DNA of 64,000 nt from Pedobacter sp. ISL-64 (GTDB lineage Bacteria; Bacteroidota; Bacteroidia; Sphingobacteriales; Sphingobacteriaceae), in NCBI RefSeq assembly GCF_018613605.1, contig NZ_JAGGPU010000009.1, positions 62,001 through 126,000 on the forward strand, in the 5' to 3' direction. Below are positions 42,081 through 53,562 of the stretch, piece after piece (the first letter of the stretch is position 1; each line of letters begins with the position of its first letter). Below the pieces are notes generated by a model. It saw nothing but the letters and a program-made list of their open reading frames with translations. It did not search any database and had not been told where the DNA came from. Position numbers and translations under genes: made by a program.

Positions 42081-44213
42081 TTATTTTGTATTGGCTTTCA
42101 TTTGATAATCTTTAGGTGGTTCTGCTCCTAAAAGATGCTGTACGAAGTAATCCCAACGGCGACGCGTCATATAAGGCGAGTATTCACCATAACCATGTGC
42201 ACTATTTGGAAAAATAACCAGATCGAAAGATTTATTTGCTTTTTCTAATGCCTCTACAACTAATAATGTGTTGTAAGGCGGTACATTATCATCCATCATA
42301 CCATGTACCAACATCAGTTTCCCTTTTAGGTTTTTAGCATAGTTCTGGTTGGCCTGTGCTTCATAATCGGCGTTTTCTACCAAACCATTGTAACGTTCGC
42401 CCCAATCGTCCTCATAGTTTCTATTGTCATGATTACCTGATTCGGAAATTCCTACTTTAAAGAAATCCGGGTAACGGAACATGGCCGCAGCAGTGGCAAA
42501 ACCTCCGCCCGAGTGTCCCCAGATACCGACTTTTGTCGTATCAATAGGATATTTAACAGAGAGCTGCCTGATAGCCGCAATCTGATCAGGCAAAGTATTC
42601 TCAGCCATATTGCCATAGCTCATATCATGAAAACTTTTAGAGCGGTCTGGGTTACTGGTCCCTTCTATTACCACTACAATAAAGCCTAGCTCGGCCAAAG
42701 CCTGATTATCGCCACGTGAGGCAGCAAACGACCAACTGCCTACGCTACCACCCTGAGGACCTGGATAAATATAATCGATAACCGGATATTTCTGCCCTGC
42801 ATCCATTTTTGTTGGTGTGAAAACCAGCCCGTAGATATCAGTTTTACCATCTTTGGCTTTAACAGAAACAGGGATAGGAGCTTTCCAGCCTGTAGCAGTT
42901 AACCTGGATACATCTGTTTTCTCTAAGGTGTTGATCAGTTTTCCGGTGATACTTCTTAAAACCGTAACGGCCGGTATATCTGGTTGTGAATAAGTATCTA
43001 CAAAATATTCGAACGATGGAGAAAATACCACCTGATGATTACCTTCTTCGGGGGTTAACAATGCTAAATTTTTTCCGTCGAAACCGATTTTGTATAAATG
43101 GCTGAAATAAGGATTTCCTTTTTCGCGGCCATTGGCCATGAAGTAAAGCGTGCGTGTTTTTCCGTCTACTTTAACTAAACGGGTAACTACGAAATCGCCT
43201 TTCGTAATCTGGTTCTTCAATTTTCCATTGGTAGCATCATATAAGTATAAATGACCCCAGTTATCTCTTTCCGAATACCAAATAATCTCTTTAGACGCAG
43301 GAAGGTAACGCCAGTTGATGGCTCCCTGACCAGATTCGTATTGTGTTTTGACCGTTTCTTCGAAAACTTCGCGAACGGCCCCTGTTGTGGTATTGGCAAT
43401 ACGGAATTTTTCATTTTTATGATCGCGGGAGGTGGACAGAAATGCTACTTCAGTGCCATCGGCTTTCCAATCGATATCATCAAAAGTACCACTGCTCGAA
43501 ATATCATCACTTAAGGTAGCACGGTGTTGATCTGCAGGGATGTTTAGCGAAACCATCTTCGCGTTTTCTACATCAATCACCACTCTTCTAATGGTTGCAA
43601 TCTGTTTATCGCCAGGTAAAGGATATTTCCAGGCTTTTAATACTGGCGCGCCCACATTTGTGGTTACTAGGTACATGTCTTTTGAGTTTCTTTGGTCTTG
43701 TTGAAAAGTGGCTATCTTTTTCGAATCAGGCGACCAGCGCAAAATTGGTGCATCGCTATGCTTCCATCCCGCATTATCGGTAGCATAACCATAATCTTTA
43801 ATTCCATCAGTAGTCAATTGTATTAATTTTCCAGTGGCTACATCTTTAACAAAGAGGTTATAATCTTTAATTAAAATGGCTTTCTTCCCATCGGGAGATA
43901 GAACTTCATTCCGGCTGGCCCCAGGTCGTGATGGTGTTGCACTGCCTTTATAATCGGTAGTTAAAGTTTTCGTTTTCTTTACCGGATCTACCAAAAAAGC
44001 CTGCTCAGTACCATTCGTTTTAGTAGTATACCAGAATTTATCGCCCTCCAGCCAGTTAGGTTGCACGCTGGCATGGTCAATATACTTTGCGGTATTATAG
44101 CTCATAAAACTTTCCGCCCTTTCGTAATCTTTAACGGTTAGGGCCTTCTGCTGAGCATTTGCGGTAATGGCCAAAGTACAAGCCGTTACGGTAAGCCAAT
44201 ATTTATTCATCAT
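42081..44213 (-). CDS. S9 family peptidase, DPP-IV type
   Basis: 710-residue exported serine peptidase. Signal peptide ends ITANAQ. An N-terminal beta-propeller (DPPIV_N; repeats such as LRWSPDSKKIATFQ) is followed by an alpha/beta-hydrolase domain. Catalytic Ser 568 is in GIWGHSGGGF, Asp 641/642 in HGMMDDNVPP, and His 673 in NSAHGYG. It likely removes X-Pro or X-Ala dipeptides from peptides in the periplasm. Length fits the family. ATG codons at 44213 and 44210 are both possible starts. Confidence 0.93.
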   Translation of the reverse strand: MMNKYWLTVTACTLAITANAQQKALTVKDYERAESFMSYNTAKYIDHASVQPNWLEGDKFWYTTKTNGTEQAFLVDPVKKTKTLTTDYKGSATPSRPGASRNEVLSPDGKKAILIKDYNLFVKDVATGKLIQLTTDGIKDYGYATDNAGWKHSDAPILRWSPDSKKIATFQQDQRNSKDMYLVTTNVGAPVLKAWKYPLPGDKQIATIRRVVIDVENAKMVSLNIPADQHRATLSDDISSSGTFDDIDWKADGTEVAFLSTSRDHKNEKFRIANTTTGAVREVFEETVKTQYESGQGAINWRYLPASKEIIWYSERDNWGHLYLYDATNGKLKNQITKGDFVVTRLVKVDGKTRTLYFMANGREKGNPYFSHLYKIGFDGKNLALLTPEEGNHQVVFSPSFEYFVDTYSQPDIPAVTVLRSITGKLINTLEKTDVSRLTATGWKAPIPVSVKAKDGKTDIYGLVFTPTKMDAGQKYPVIDYIYPGPQGGSVGSWSFAASRGDNQALAELGFIVVVIEGTSNPDRSKSFHDMSYGNMAENTLPDQIAAIRQLSVKYPIDTTKVGIWGHSGGGFATAAAMFRYPDFFKVGISESGNHDNRNYEDDWGERYNGLVENADYEAQANQNYAKNLKGKLMLVHGMMDDNVPPYNTLLVVEALEKANKSFDLVIFPNSAHGYGEYSPYMTRRRWDYFVQHLLGAEPPKDYQMKANTK

Positions 44214-44507
44214 GTTAGTTAATCTTGCGCTAAAAATAAGACTGTTTTAGGAAATGATTAGTATTAATCATGATACAAATTTAGGTGGTATATCGTTTTT
44301 AACCACAAAGAACACGGAGAGAGGCGTGAAGGGTACAGCGCTGGGAGCATAGCTTTCCACAATATTTTTTTATCATACAATTTATTTGCACCATGTTAAC
44401 CCTTTGGTTACCCTGGGCGTTTACCTGAAAGATATTTTTGATAATAGAAATGTGTAAACAAGGTTATTCTTGTGAGCAGTTGGTCGCCAGAAAGAGCAGC
44501 AAGGAGG
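44214..44507. other. Intergenic region, no gene seen
   Basis: 294 bp. One recognisable word, ACCACAAAGAACACGGAGAG (44310-44329), resembles a dispersed repeat seen in many bacterial genomes. Otherwise nothing clear. Confidence 0.4.
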
Positions 44508-47497
<2,990 letters not shown>

Positions 47498-48301
47498 ATG
47501 CAAAAGACAATTTTTATTACAGGAGCTTCTACAGGTTTGGGAAATGCTACTGCCAAATTATTTCAGCGCAAAGGTTGGAATGTAATTGCCACCATGCGTA
47601 ACCCTGAAAAAGATACAGAATTAAGTGCATTAAGCAACGTTACCGTACTTCCTTTGGATGTGACCGACCTTGCTCAGATTCAATCGACTGCAAAAAAAGC
47701 AATTGAACAAGGTGTAGATGTAGTTTTTAACAATGCTGGTTATGGCTTAATTGGACCATTAGAAGCACTCAGCGACGAACAGATCGTAAAACAACTTAAC
47801 ACAAATCTGTTGGGTGTAATCCGTGTTACGCGGGCATTCATTCCTTATTTCAGAGCAAAAAAAGAAGGTTTGTTTATCTCTACAACTTCTATCGGCGGAT
47901 TAATCGCTTTCCCACTAGGCTCAACCTATCATGCTACCAAATGGGCATTAGAAGGATGGAGCGAAAGCATGGCCTTTGAGCTGAACACCTTTGGGGTAAA
48001 CATTAAAACGATATCTCCGGGCGGAATCGCAACAGATTTCATAGGTCGATCTTTAGAATTGGCGAGCAGTGAGGATTATGATTCGTTGGTACAATCAATG
48101 ATGGCAGGATTTGGCTCAATGATGGAAACGGCTTCTTCTCCTGAGCAAATTGCTGAGGTGGTTTATGAGGCTGCCACAGATGGCAAAACCAAACTGCGTT
48201 ATGTTGCCGGCGAAGATGCAAAGGCCTTGTATGCGCAACGACTGGCCCAGGGCGACGAAACTTTCAGAACAGAATTAGCCAAAGTTTTTTTAGGTAAGTA
48301 A
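47498..48301 (+). CDS. SDR family oxidoreductase
   Basis: 267 residues of the classical short-chain dehydrogenase fold. TGASTGLG at 9-16 (cofactor), NNAGYG at 83-88, catalytic Ser in STTSIGG, and YHATK (Tyr and Lys). Probably NADP-dependent with a hydrophobic small-molecule substrate. It is followed 62 bp later by an AraC-type regulator gene on the same strand, an arrangement common for aldehyde/ketone-responsive SDR genes. Confidence 0.9.
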   Translation: MQKTIFITGASTGLGNATAKLFQRKGWNVIATMRNPEKDTELSALSNVTVLPLDVTDLAQIQSTAKKAIEQGVDVVFNNAGYGLIGPLEALSDEQIVKQLNTNLLGVIRVTRAFIPYFRAKKEGLFISTTSIGGLIAFPLGSTYHATKWALEGWSESMAFELNTFGVNIKTISPGGIATDFIGRSLELASSEDYDSLVQSMMAGFGSMMETASSPEQIAEVVYEAATDGKTKLRYVAGEDAKALYAQRLAQGDETFRTELAKVFLGK

Positions 48302-48363
48302 TGATTAAAAGGGCAATGCAGACCCAATGATTTGTGTTGCCCTAATATTTGTACTTTTATATT

Positions 48364-49272
48364 ATGGAAAAGAAAGCCCCTTTACGCATTTCAACAATCT
48401 CTGAAATACATGCGTTGCTGCAAGTCCCCAAACCCGTCCATCCGTTGATCAGCTTGGTCGATAATTCGCTGATGGCCACCAATACAGAAATGTTAGACCG
48501 TCCGTTTTTTTTCAACTTTTATAAGATTTCCTATAAATATTCAACAACAGGCCGAATGGGCTATGGACAGGGTTATTACGACTTTAATGAGGGCGGTATG
48601 ATGTTTACTTCACCAAATCAGTTGATTTTTGCAGATAATGAAGCTAAATATTACGGGGCTACACTTCTGTTCCACCCCGACCTCATCCGGAGCTATCCGC
48701 TAGGGTCGACCATAAAGAAATATGGTTTTTTCTCGTACGAAACCAATGAAGCGTTATTTCTGTCAGAAAAGGAGAAGAAAATAATTTTAGGGCTTTTCGA
48801 TAATATTAATGAAGAACTAAACACTTCAATTGATGAAATTAGTCAGGATGTGTTGGTTTCTTACATCGAAGTGTTGCTCAATTATAGTAACCGGTTTTAC
48901 AAACGTCAATTTATTACCCGAAAGGTGGTTAATAATGATATATTGGCCAAAATAGAACACTTATTAGAGGATTATTTTACTGATGAAAAATCTTTGGTTA
49001 ACGGATTGCCAACAGTTGAATATCTAGCCGCAGAAGCAAACCTTTCGCCACGTTATTTAAGCGATATGCTCAGGGCTTTAACTGGACAAAATACCCAGCA
49101 ACTTATTCACGAAAAGTTAGTTGAAAAAGCAAAAGAAAAACTTTCGACAACTGAATTGTCAATAAGTGAAATTGCCTACCAGCTGGGTTTTGAGCATCCA
49201 CAATCATTCAGTAAGCTCTTTAAAACAAAAACACATTTATCGCCTTTGGAGTTTAGGCATTCTTTTAATTAG
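48364..49272 (+). CDS. AraC family transcriptional regulator
   Basis: 302 residues from the ATG at 48364 (the frame extends upstream to 48349 without need). An N-terminal cupin-like sensor domain (about 1-180; FFFNFYKISYKYSTTG) and a C-terminal double helix-turn-helix (VEYLAAEANLSPRYLSDMLRALTGQ, seen as AEANLSPRYLSDML, and ISEIAYQLGFEHPQSFSKLFK given as IAYQLGFEHPQSFSKLF). Typical ligand-responsive activator. By position it likely controls the adjacent SDR gene. Confidence 0.88.
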   Translation: MEKKAPLRISTISEIHALLQVPKPVHPLISLVDNSLMATNTEMLDRPFFFNFYKISYKYSTTGRMGYGQGYYDFNEGGMMFTSPNQLIFADNEAKYYGATLLFHPDLIRSYPLGSTIKKYGFFSYETNEALFLSEKEKKIILGLFDNINEELNTSIDEISQDVLVSYIEVLLNYSNRFYKRQFITRKVVNNDILAKIEHLLEDYFTDEKSLVNGLPTVEYLAAEANLSPRYLSDMLRALTGQNTQQLIHEKLVEKAKEKLSTTELSISEIAYQLGFEHPQSFSKLFKTKTHLSPLEFRHSFN

Positions 49273-49476
49273 AGATCGGATAAAAATAGCTTTATCAGAA
49301 ATATTAAGCTGATGATCGGCCACACACAAAACGCAAAATATTAACAATTAATAAGTTAACACAAAAACAATAAACATCCCAGGTTTTTTATGATCTTTGG
49401 ACAAGAATGATATGCGTAGATACGAGTAGAAATTAAGGCTGGAATTTCGGCTTCAAATCCGTCATTTTGTATCCGA

Positions 49477-50859
49477 ATGAAAACCAGAATGAGATTTACA
49501 TACACCAGGGCAATTGCTAAAAAAATTCTTCTTGCATTTCTTGCATGCACTATTGTTGCGGTGTTGGCGGCTCTTGTTGCCCTCAATACGATTACAGATA
49601 AGCTTGGAAGCATCTCTAAATTAGCAACCAATATTGAACAAAACCAATCAAAACCAGAACAGATATTATTATTAATTCACCGCGCTGAAGATGACTTTCA
49701 GGAGTCGTTGCTTACCACGGGCAATAACAAATATGCAGACTACAATACAAAGATTGTAATCGTTTTTAGCATGATCGATTCATTATTGAAAGAAAATGCT
49801 GATACCTCTAAACTAACGGCTTCACAAAGTAAAAAAGTAAAGTACTGGTACCATGAAAAAATGAAATTATCGGATAGGTTATTTGTGCTCAAACGCAGTT
49901 TCGATTCCTTGCTCACGATATATTCAGATTTTAATAGGGAGAATACAAAAGGAGATGTGGCCAGTTTTCATACAGAAACCCCGGCTATCCGGAAAATCAA
50001 AACAGATACGGTATTAAAAGTTACGCCCAGGGAAAAAAAAGGTTTTTTTAAAAGAATAAAGGATGCCATCGCCAACAAAAATGAGAAGTCTGTTGTTGAG
50101 ATAAACCATTATAAAAATGTGGTGGTTAGTCCTCCTGATAAACAAAAGACTAATGATGGAGATAAAAAACTGTACGCCAGAAAGCTGGAATTGCTACGTC
50201 AAAAGAATCAAAAACTCCTTACGATACAGAGTGAGCTGATTATCCTGAATTCACATATCAGTAATGAGCTGGAATTCATTATCAATAATATAAAAGACAT
50301 CAATTACAAGTTAATTGATGAGTTTAAAGTAGTGGCTTTAAAAAATTACGAGCAAACCACCTCTGTATTGGTCCGGTTTTATATATCGGCATTGTTCCTG
50401 GTGCTTTTATTTGCTGTTCTGTTGATCGTCTTTATCATCCAGCTGAACAAAGCTGAAGTTTTGCTAAGAAACGAAAGCGAACAATCTGCGATGGAGGCTC
50501 AGCAAAGAATCGATGACCTGATGAAAAAAATTGAATTGAACGAGCGCAGTCATTCACCTTCAAAGCTAGAGGCACTGAAGGAGATCGTTCAGCTTGCGGT
50601 TAACAATAATCCTGCATTTCTAATAAAGTTTAATGAGTTTGACCCAGATTTCAGTCAGAAGCTGTTAAAAATAGCTCCGCATCTGGTTGCAAGCGAAATT
50701 GAACTCTGCATACTGCTGAGGCTAAATTTTGAAACCAAAGAGATTGCACGCCATACAAAAGCTTCTGTTCGCGCAATTGAGAGCAAAAAATACAGAGTCA
50801 GAAAAAAACTGAATATACCATCAGATAAAGATATCAATATTTGGATGGCCCATATCTAA
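49477..50859 (+). CDS. Membrane-anchored regulator with LuxR-type C-terminal helix-turn-helix
   Basis: 460 residues. A first membrane segment near 16-36 (IAKKILLAFLACTIVAVLAALVAL, seen as LLAFLACTIVAVLAALVA), an extracytoplasmic region to about 295 with two coiled-coil parts and a basic linker (REKKGFFKRIKDAIANKN), a second membrane segment near 300-325 (FLVLLFAVLLIVFIIQL), then a coiled coil and a C-terminal helix-turn-helix: SEIELCILLRLNFETKEIARHT then SVRAIESKKYRVRKKLN. The last part matches the LuxR-type domain of Bacteroidota TPR-LuxR regulators, but no TPR repeats are visible. Likely a one-component membrane signal sensor. Confidence 0.75.
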   Translation: MKTRMRFTYTRAIAKKILLAFLACTIVAVLAALVALNTITDKLGSISKLATNIEQNQSKPEQILLLIHRAEDDFQESLLTTGNNKYADYNTKIVIVFSMIDSLLKENADTSKLTASQSKKVKYWYHEKMKLSDRLFVLKRSFDSLLTIYSDFNRENTKGDVASFHTETPAIRKIKTDTVLKVTPREKKGFFKRIKDAIANKNEKSVVEINHYKNVVVSPPDKQKTNDGDKKLYARKLELLRQKNQKLLTIQSELIILNSHISNELEFIINNIKDINYKLIDEFKVVALKNYEQTTSVLVRFYISALFLVLLFAVLLIVFIIQLNKAEVLLRNESEQSAMEAQQRIDDLMKKIELNERSHSPSKLEALKEIVQLAVNNNPAFLIKFNEFDPDFSQKLLKIAPHLVASEIELCILLRLNFETKEIARHTKASVRAIESKKYRVRKKLNIPSDKDINIWMAHI

Positions 50860-50940
50860 TAAATATCTCCAGTATGCCTGATATGAAACAATATGCTCAT
50901 TTTAGGTGCCTCCTGTAGGTTACACAAAAAAATATAACAT

Positions 50941-50971
50941 AAAAAGAGCCCTGTTTACCAGGGCTCTTTTT
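50941..50971. terminator. Bidirectional terminator
   Basis: AAAAAGAGCCCTG / CAGGGCTCTTTTT, 13-bp arms with loop TTTAC, between the regulator gene and the tRNA on the other strand. Confidence 0.92.
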
Positions 50972-50974
50972 ATG

Positions 50975-51059
50975 CGGAGAGAGCGGGATTCGAACCCGCG
51001 GTACCTTGCAGTACACACGCTTTCCAAGCGTGCTCGATCGACCACTCTGACACCTCTCC
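50975..51059 (-). tRNA. tRNA-Ser(GGA)
   Basis: Read on the minus strand it folds as a class II tRNA: acceptor GGAGAGG / TCTCTCC, D arm, anticodon stem CACGC/GCGTG around TTGGAAA with anticodon GGA (51023-51025), a long variable arm (TAC...GTA), and T arm with GGTTCGAATCC. 85 nt with discriminator G; the CCA end is not encoded. Reads UCC/UCU serine codons. Confidence 0.97.
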
Positions 51060-51070
51060 GTGCTGGATTG

Positions 51071-51078
51071 CAAAAGTA
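51071..51078 (-). promoter_or_regulatory. -7 box of the tRNA-Ser gene
   Basis: TACTTTTG on the minus strand (51078-51071), exact TAnnTTTG, 11 bp before the tRNA 5' end. No clear -33 TTG at the usual distance. Confidence 0.45.
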
Positions 51079-51096
51079 TATTTTTTATTGATAAAA

Positions 51097-51128
51097 AAAA
51101 TGCTCCCGATTAAAATCAGGAGCATTTT
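51097..51128 (-). terminator. Terminator of pyk
   Basis: ATGCTCCCGATT / AATCAGGAGCAT with one mismatch, followed on the minus strand by a T-run; lies just after the pyk stop. Confidence 0.85.
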
Positions 51129-51147
51129 ATAAATATGATATTAGAAA

Positions 51148-52578
51148 TTAATCTATAACCGTAATTTTTAACATATTGGTTTTACCTTTTGCTTCCATTG
51201 GGATAGCAGCAGTATTGATAATGATATCGCCTTGTTTAACCAATTTTTTGCTTTTTAAGAATTCGTTAACCTCGATAATGGTGTTATCGGTACTTTCCCA
51301 CTTATCATAGTAGAAGCCTCTTACACCCCAAAGTAAACTTACTGCGTTTAATAAAGCCCTGTTACTGGTAAAAATAAAGGTTAAAGCTTCCGGACGGTGG
51401 CTTGAGATTTCGAAAGCAGTGTAACCGCTTAAAGTCATCGATACAATACCTACCGCGTTAGTTTGTTTCGCTAAGAAACAAGCTGAATCGCAAATCGCAT
51501 CACTTAAGAAAGAGGGTGATTTTGGTTTTAAAAACTTATCAGGATTGAAAGGATAATTATTCTGCTCAATGTTCTGGATAATTTTTTGCATGGTTTCGAT
51601 CACGATCAGCGGAAATTCACCAACTGAAGTTTCTCCACTTAACATCACTGCATCAGCACCGTCTAAAACAGAGTTTGCCACATCATTCACCTCAGCACGC
51701 GTTGGGCGAGGTGTAGTAATCATGCTTTCTAACATCTGGGTGGCCACAATTACAGGTTTAGAAGCTGCTCTACATTTAGCAACGATCATTTTTTGCAACA
51801 ATGGAACTTCTTCCATCGGACATTCAACACCTAAATCGCCACGGGCAACCATAATACCATCGGATACTGCAATGATCTCATCGATATTGGCAATAGCCTC
51901 TGGCTTTTCAATTTTAGCAATAACACGGGCAGTTTTGCCACGCTCTGCAATAATTTTTTTAAGTTCGATAATGTCATCAGCCTTACGCACAAAAGATAAA
52001 CCGATCCATTCTACATCGTTTTCCAGTACAAATTCTAAATTTTCGCGGTCTTCTGGTGTTAAAGAAGGGATAGAAACTTTAGTATTTGGCAGGTTTACAC
52101 CTTTTCTTGAAGTTAAAATACCACCATGAACAATCTCGCAAACTACTTCATCCTTTAAGTTGGTAGAAATTACTTTCATTTGAAGCTTTCCATCATCCAA
52201 AAGGATAATTTCGCCAGCCTGAACATCCTGAGGGAAGCTTTGGTAAGTGATGTAAATCCGTTCCTCATTACCTATACATTCGGTAGTGGTAATTACGGTA
52301 GTTTTACCATTGATCAGGTTAATACCACCTTCTTTTACTAAACCGATACGGATTTTAGGACCTTGTAAATCGGCAAGAATACCTACATTATAATCGTATT
52401 TTTTGTTTAAATCGCGGATGGTATCCAAAACCGCTTGGTGATCTGCTTGTGATCCGTGCGAAAAGTTTAAGCGGCAAACATCTAAACCTGCGTTAAACAT
52501 ACTATATAATACATCTGGTTTTGCTGATGCAGGCCCAAGCGTGGCAACAATTTTAGTTCTCGAATGAAAAGGTTTCAT
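51148..52578 (-). CDS. pyk: Pyruvate kinase
   Basis: 476 residues, the bacterial length. Converts phosphoenolpyruvate and ADP to pyruvate and ATP. TKIVATLGPAS at 8-18, CRLNFSHGS (RLNxSH substrate region), ILADLQGPKIR, the active-site lysine in IAKIEKPEAI, MVARGDLGVECP, and VIVATQMLESM are all intact. The C-terminal regulatory domain is present. The gene has a structured leader (palindrome at 52599-52645) and a -7 box TATATTTG (52697-52690) upstream. Confidence 0.97.
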   Translation of the reverse strand: MKPFHSRTKIVATLGPASAKPDVLYSMFNAGLDVCRLNFSHGSQADHQAVLDTIRDLNKKYDYNVGILADLQGPKIRIGLVKEGGINLINGKTTVITTTECIGNEERIYITYQSFPQDVQAGEIILLDDGKLQMKVISTNLKDEVVCEIVHGGILTSRKGVNLPNTKVSIPSLTPEDRENLEFVLENDVEWIGLSFVRKADDIIELKKIIAERGKTARVIAKIEKPEAIANIDEIIAVSDGIMVARGDLGVECPMEEVPLLQKMIVAKCRAASKPVIVATQMLESMITTPRPTRAEVNDVANSVLDGADAVMLSGETSVGEFPLIVIETMQKIIQNIEQNNYPFNPDKFLKPKSPSFLSDAICDSACFLAKQTNAVGIVSMTLSGYTAFEISSHRPEALTFIFTSNRALLNAVSLLWGVRGFYYDKWESTDNTIIEVNEFLKSKKLVKQGDIIINTAAIPMEAKGKTNMLKITVID

Positions 52579-52598
52579 TTAATTAATTGATTTTAGCA

Positions 52599-52645
52599 AT
52601 GCAGTTTAAGAAAGCAAATTATTATCTAAAATAATCAAACTGCAT
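52599..52645 (-). promoter_or_regulatory. Hairpin in the pyk leader
   Basis: ATGCAGTTT (52599-52607) and AAACTGCAT (52637-52645) are perfect inverted arms; inside, ATTATT and AATAAT can extend the fold. It would sit in the pyk leader RNA about 20-65 nt before the start codon. Confidence 0.45.
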
Positions 52646-52726
52646 CAAATTTTATATATTTTGTTCTTTTGTTCTTTGTTTGTAACCGTCAAATATAGTG
52701 TATTTAATACACCAAGTATATAATTT

Positions 52727-53146
52727 TTATATTACCAAATTCTCACGGCTCTTTAACTTGACCGGATCTATCTTTGCAGCCACCTGTATATCAGGCAGTT
52801 TATTTAAACCGTTGATTAAATAATCCAAATCTTCCTTATCAATAAATTCTTTAATAATAATAAAAAAATCTACTTTGTTCATCTCGGGAATTAGAAAACC
52901 ATCGCTGCTTTTATTGCAAATTAAGTAGTATTCTACCTCACCTTGCTCTACAAAAAAGTAATATTTCGAGAAACACCAGGCTGGTTCGTCAATATTAAAA
53001 AATATTTCATGGTCTTCTATTTTTTCGAATTGAGTATTCAACCGGGTATTAATTTTGTGGCAAAGCACATAGTCTTTTAAGGGTGCTGTGATCGCAATTA
53101 GTATAAAATCAAGGTCTAAGGTAAGTTTTAGGTAAGTCTTATTCAA
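52727..53146 (-). CDS. IPExxxVDY family protein
   Basis: 139 residues, predicted soluble. Contains IPEMNKVDF (about 93-101), one residue from the IPExxxVDY signature that names this Bacteroidota family; the rest is mixed alpha/beta with FSKYYFFVEQGEVEYYLI. Function unknown. Its location between pyk and acpP is, as I recall, the usual neighbourhood of this family, which supports the call and may hint at a link to central metabolism or fatty acid synthesis. Confidence 0.85.
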   Translation of the reverse strand: MNKTYLKLTLDLDFILIAITAPLKDYVLCHKINTRLNTQFEKIEDHEIFFNIDEPAWCFSKYYFFVEQGEVEYYLICNKSSDGFLIPEMNKVDFFIIIKEFIDKEDLDYLINGLNKLPDIQVAAKIDPVKLKSRENLVI

Positions 53147-53241
53147 AGCGAAATAAATTATTTACAGAACGAAATTAAAAAACTAATTCTATATTCGCTG
53201 TGTTATTGAGATACCAAAATTACGTATCGAAATAAAAACAT

Positions 53242-53271
53242 TTGAAAATTGTAAGAATTTATTTTTCTTTG
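53242..53271 (+). promoter_or_regulatory. Predicted promoter of the acpP operon
   Basis: TTG (53242-53244), 19 bp, TTTCTTTG (53264-53271), one mismatch from TAnnTTTG. Start near 53276, about 30 nt before the acpP ATG. Confidence 0.55.
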
Positions 53272-53304
53272 CACAGAATTATTTAACCATTAAATTATAA
53301 AATT

Positions 53305-53541
53305 ATGTCTGATATTGCTTCAAGAGTTAAGGCTATTATCGTAGAAAAACTAGGTGTTGACGAAAGCGAAGTTACGCCAGAGGCTTCATTCACCAACGAT
53401 TTAGGTGCAGATTCTTTAGATACCGTAGAATTGATTATGGAATTTGAAAAAGAATTCAATGTAGCTATTCCTGATGATCAGGCTGAAACCATCGGTACAG
53501 TTGGTCAAGCGATTGCTTATTTGGAAAAAAACGTTAAATAG
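53305..53541 (+). CDS. acpP: Acyl carrier protein
   Basis: 78-residue acidic carrier of growing acyl chains in fatty acid synthesis. The phosphopantetheine serine is S37 in [15 protein letters not shown]. Full length, four-helix pattern. First gene of acpP-fabF-rnc, the order seen in many bacteria. Confidence 0.98.
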   Translation: MSDIASRVKAIIVEKLGVDESEVTPEASFTNDLGADSLDTVELIMEFEKEFNVAIPDDQAETIGTVGQAIAYLEKNVK

Positions 53542-53562
53542 AATTACGCTTTTTCAGTATAA

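Noticed and set aside
44310..44329. ACCACAAAGAACACGGAGAG as a possible mobile element end
   Set aside because: Only a single short word without inverted partner here; noted but not called as an element.
50906..51091. Rightward frame across the tRNA-Ser region
   Set aside because: It translates a terminator and a tRNA; the tRNA structure is unambiguous.
51569..52129. Rightward frame of 186 codons inside pyk
   Set aside because: Antisense shadow of pyruvate kinase.
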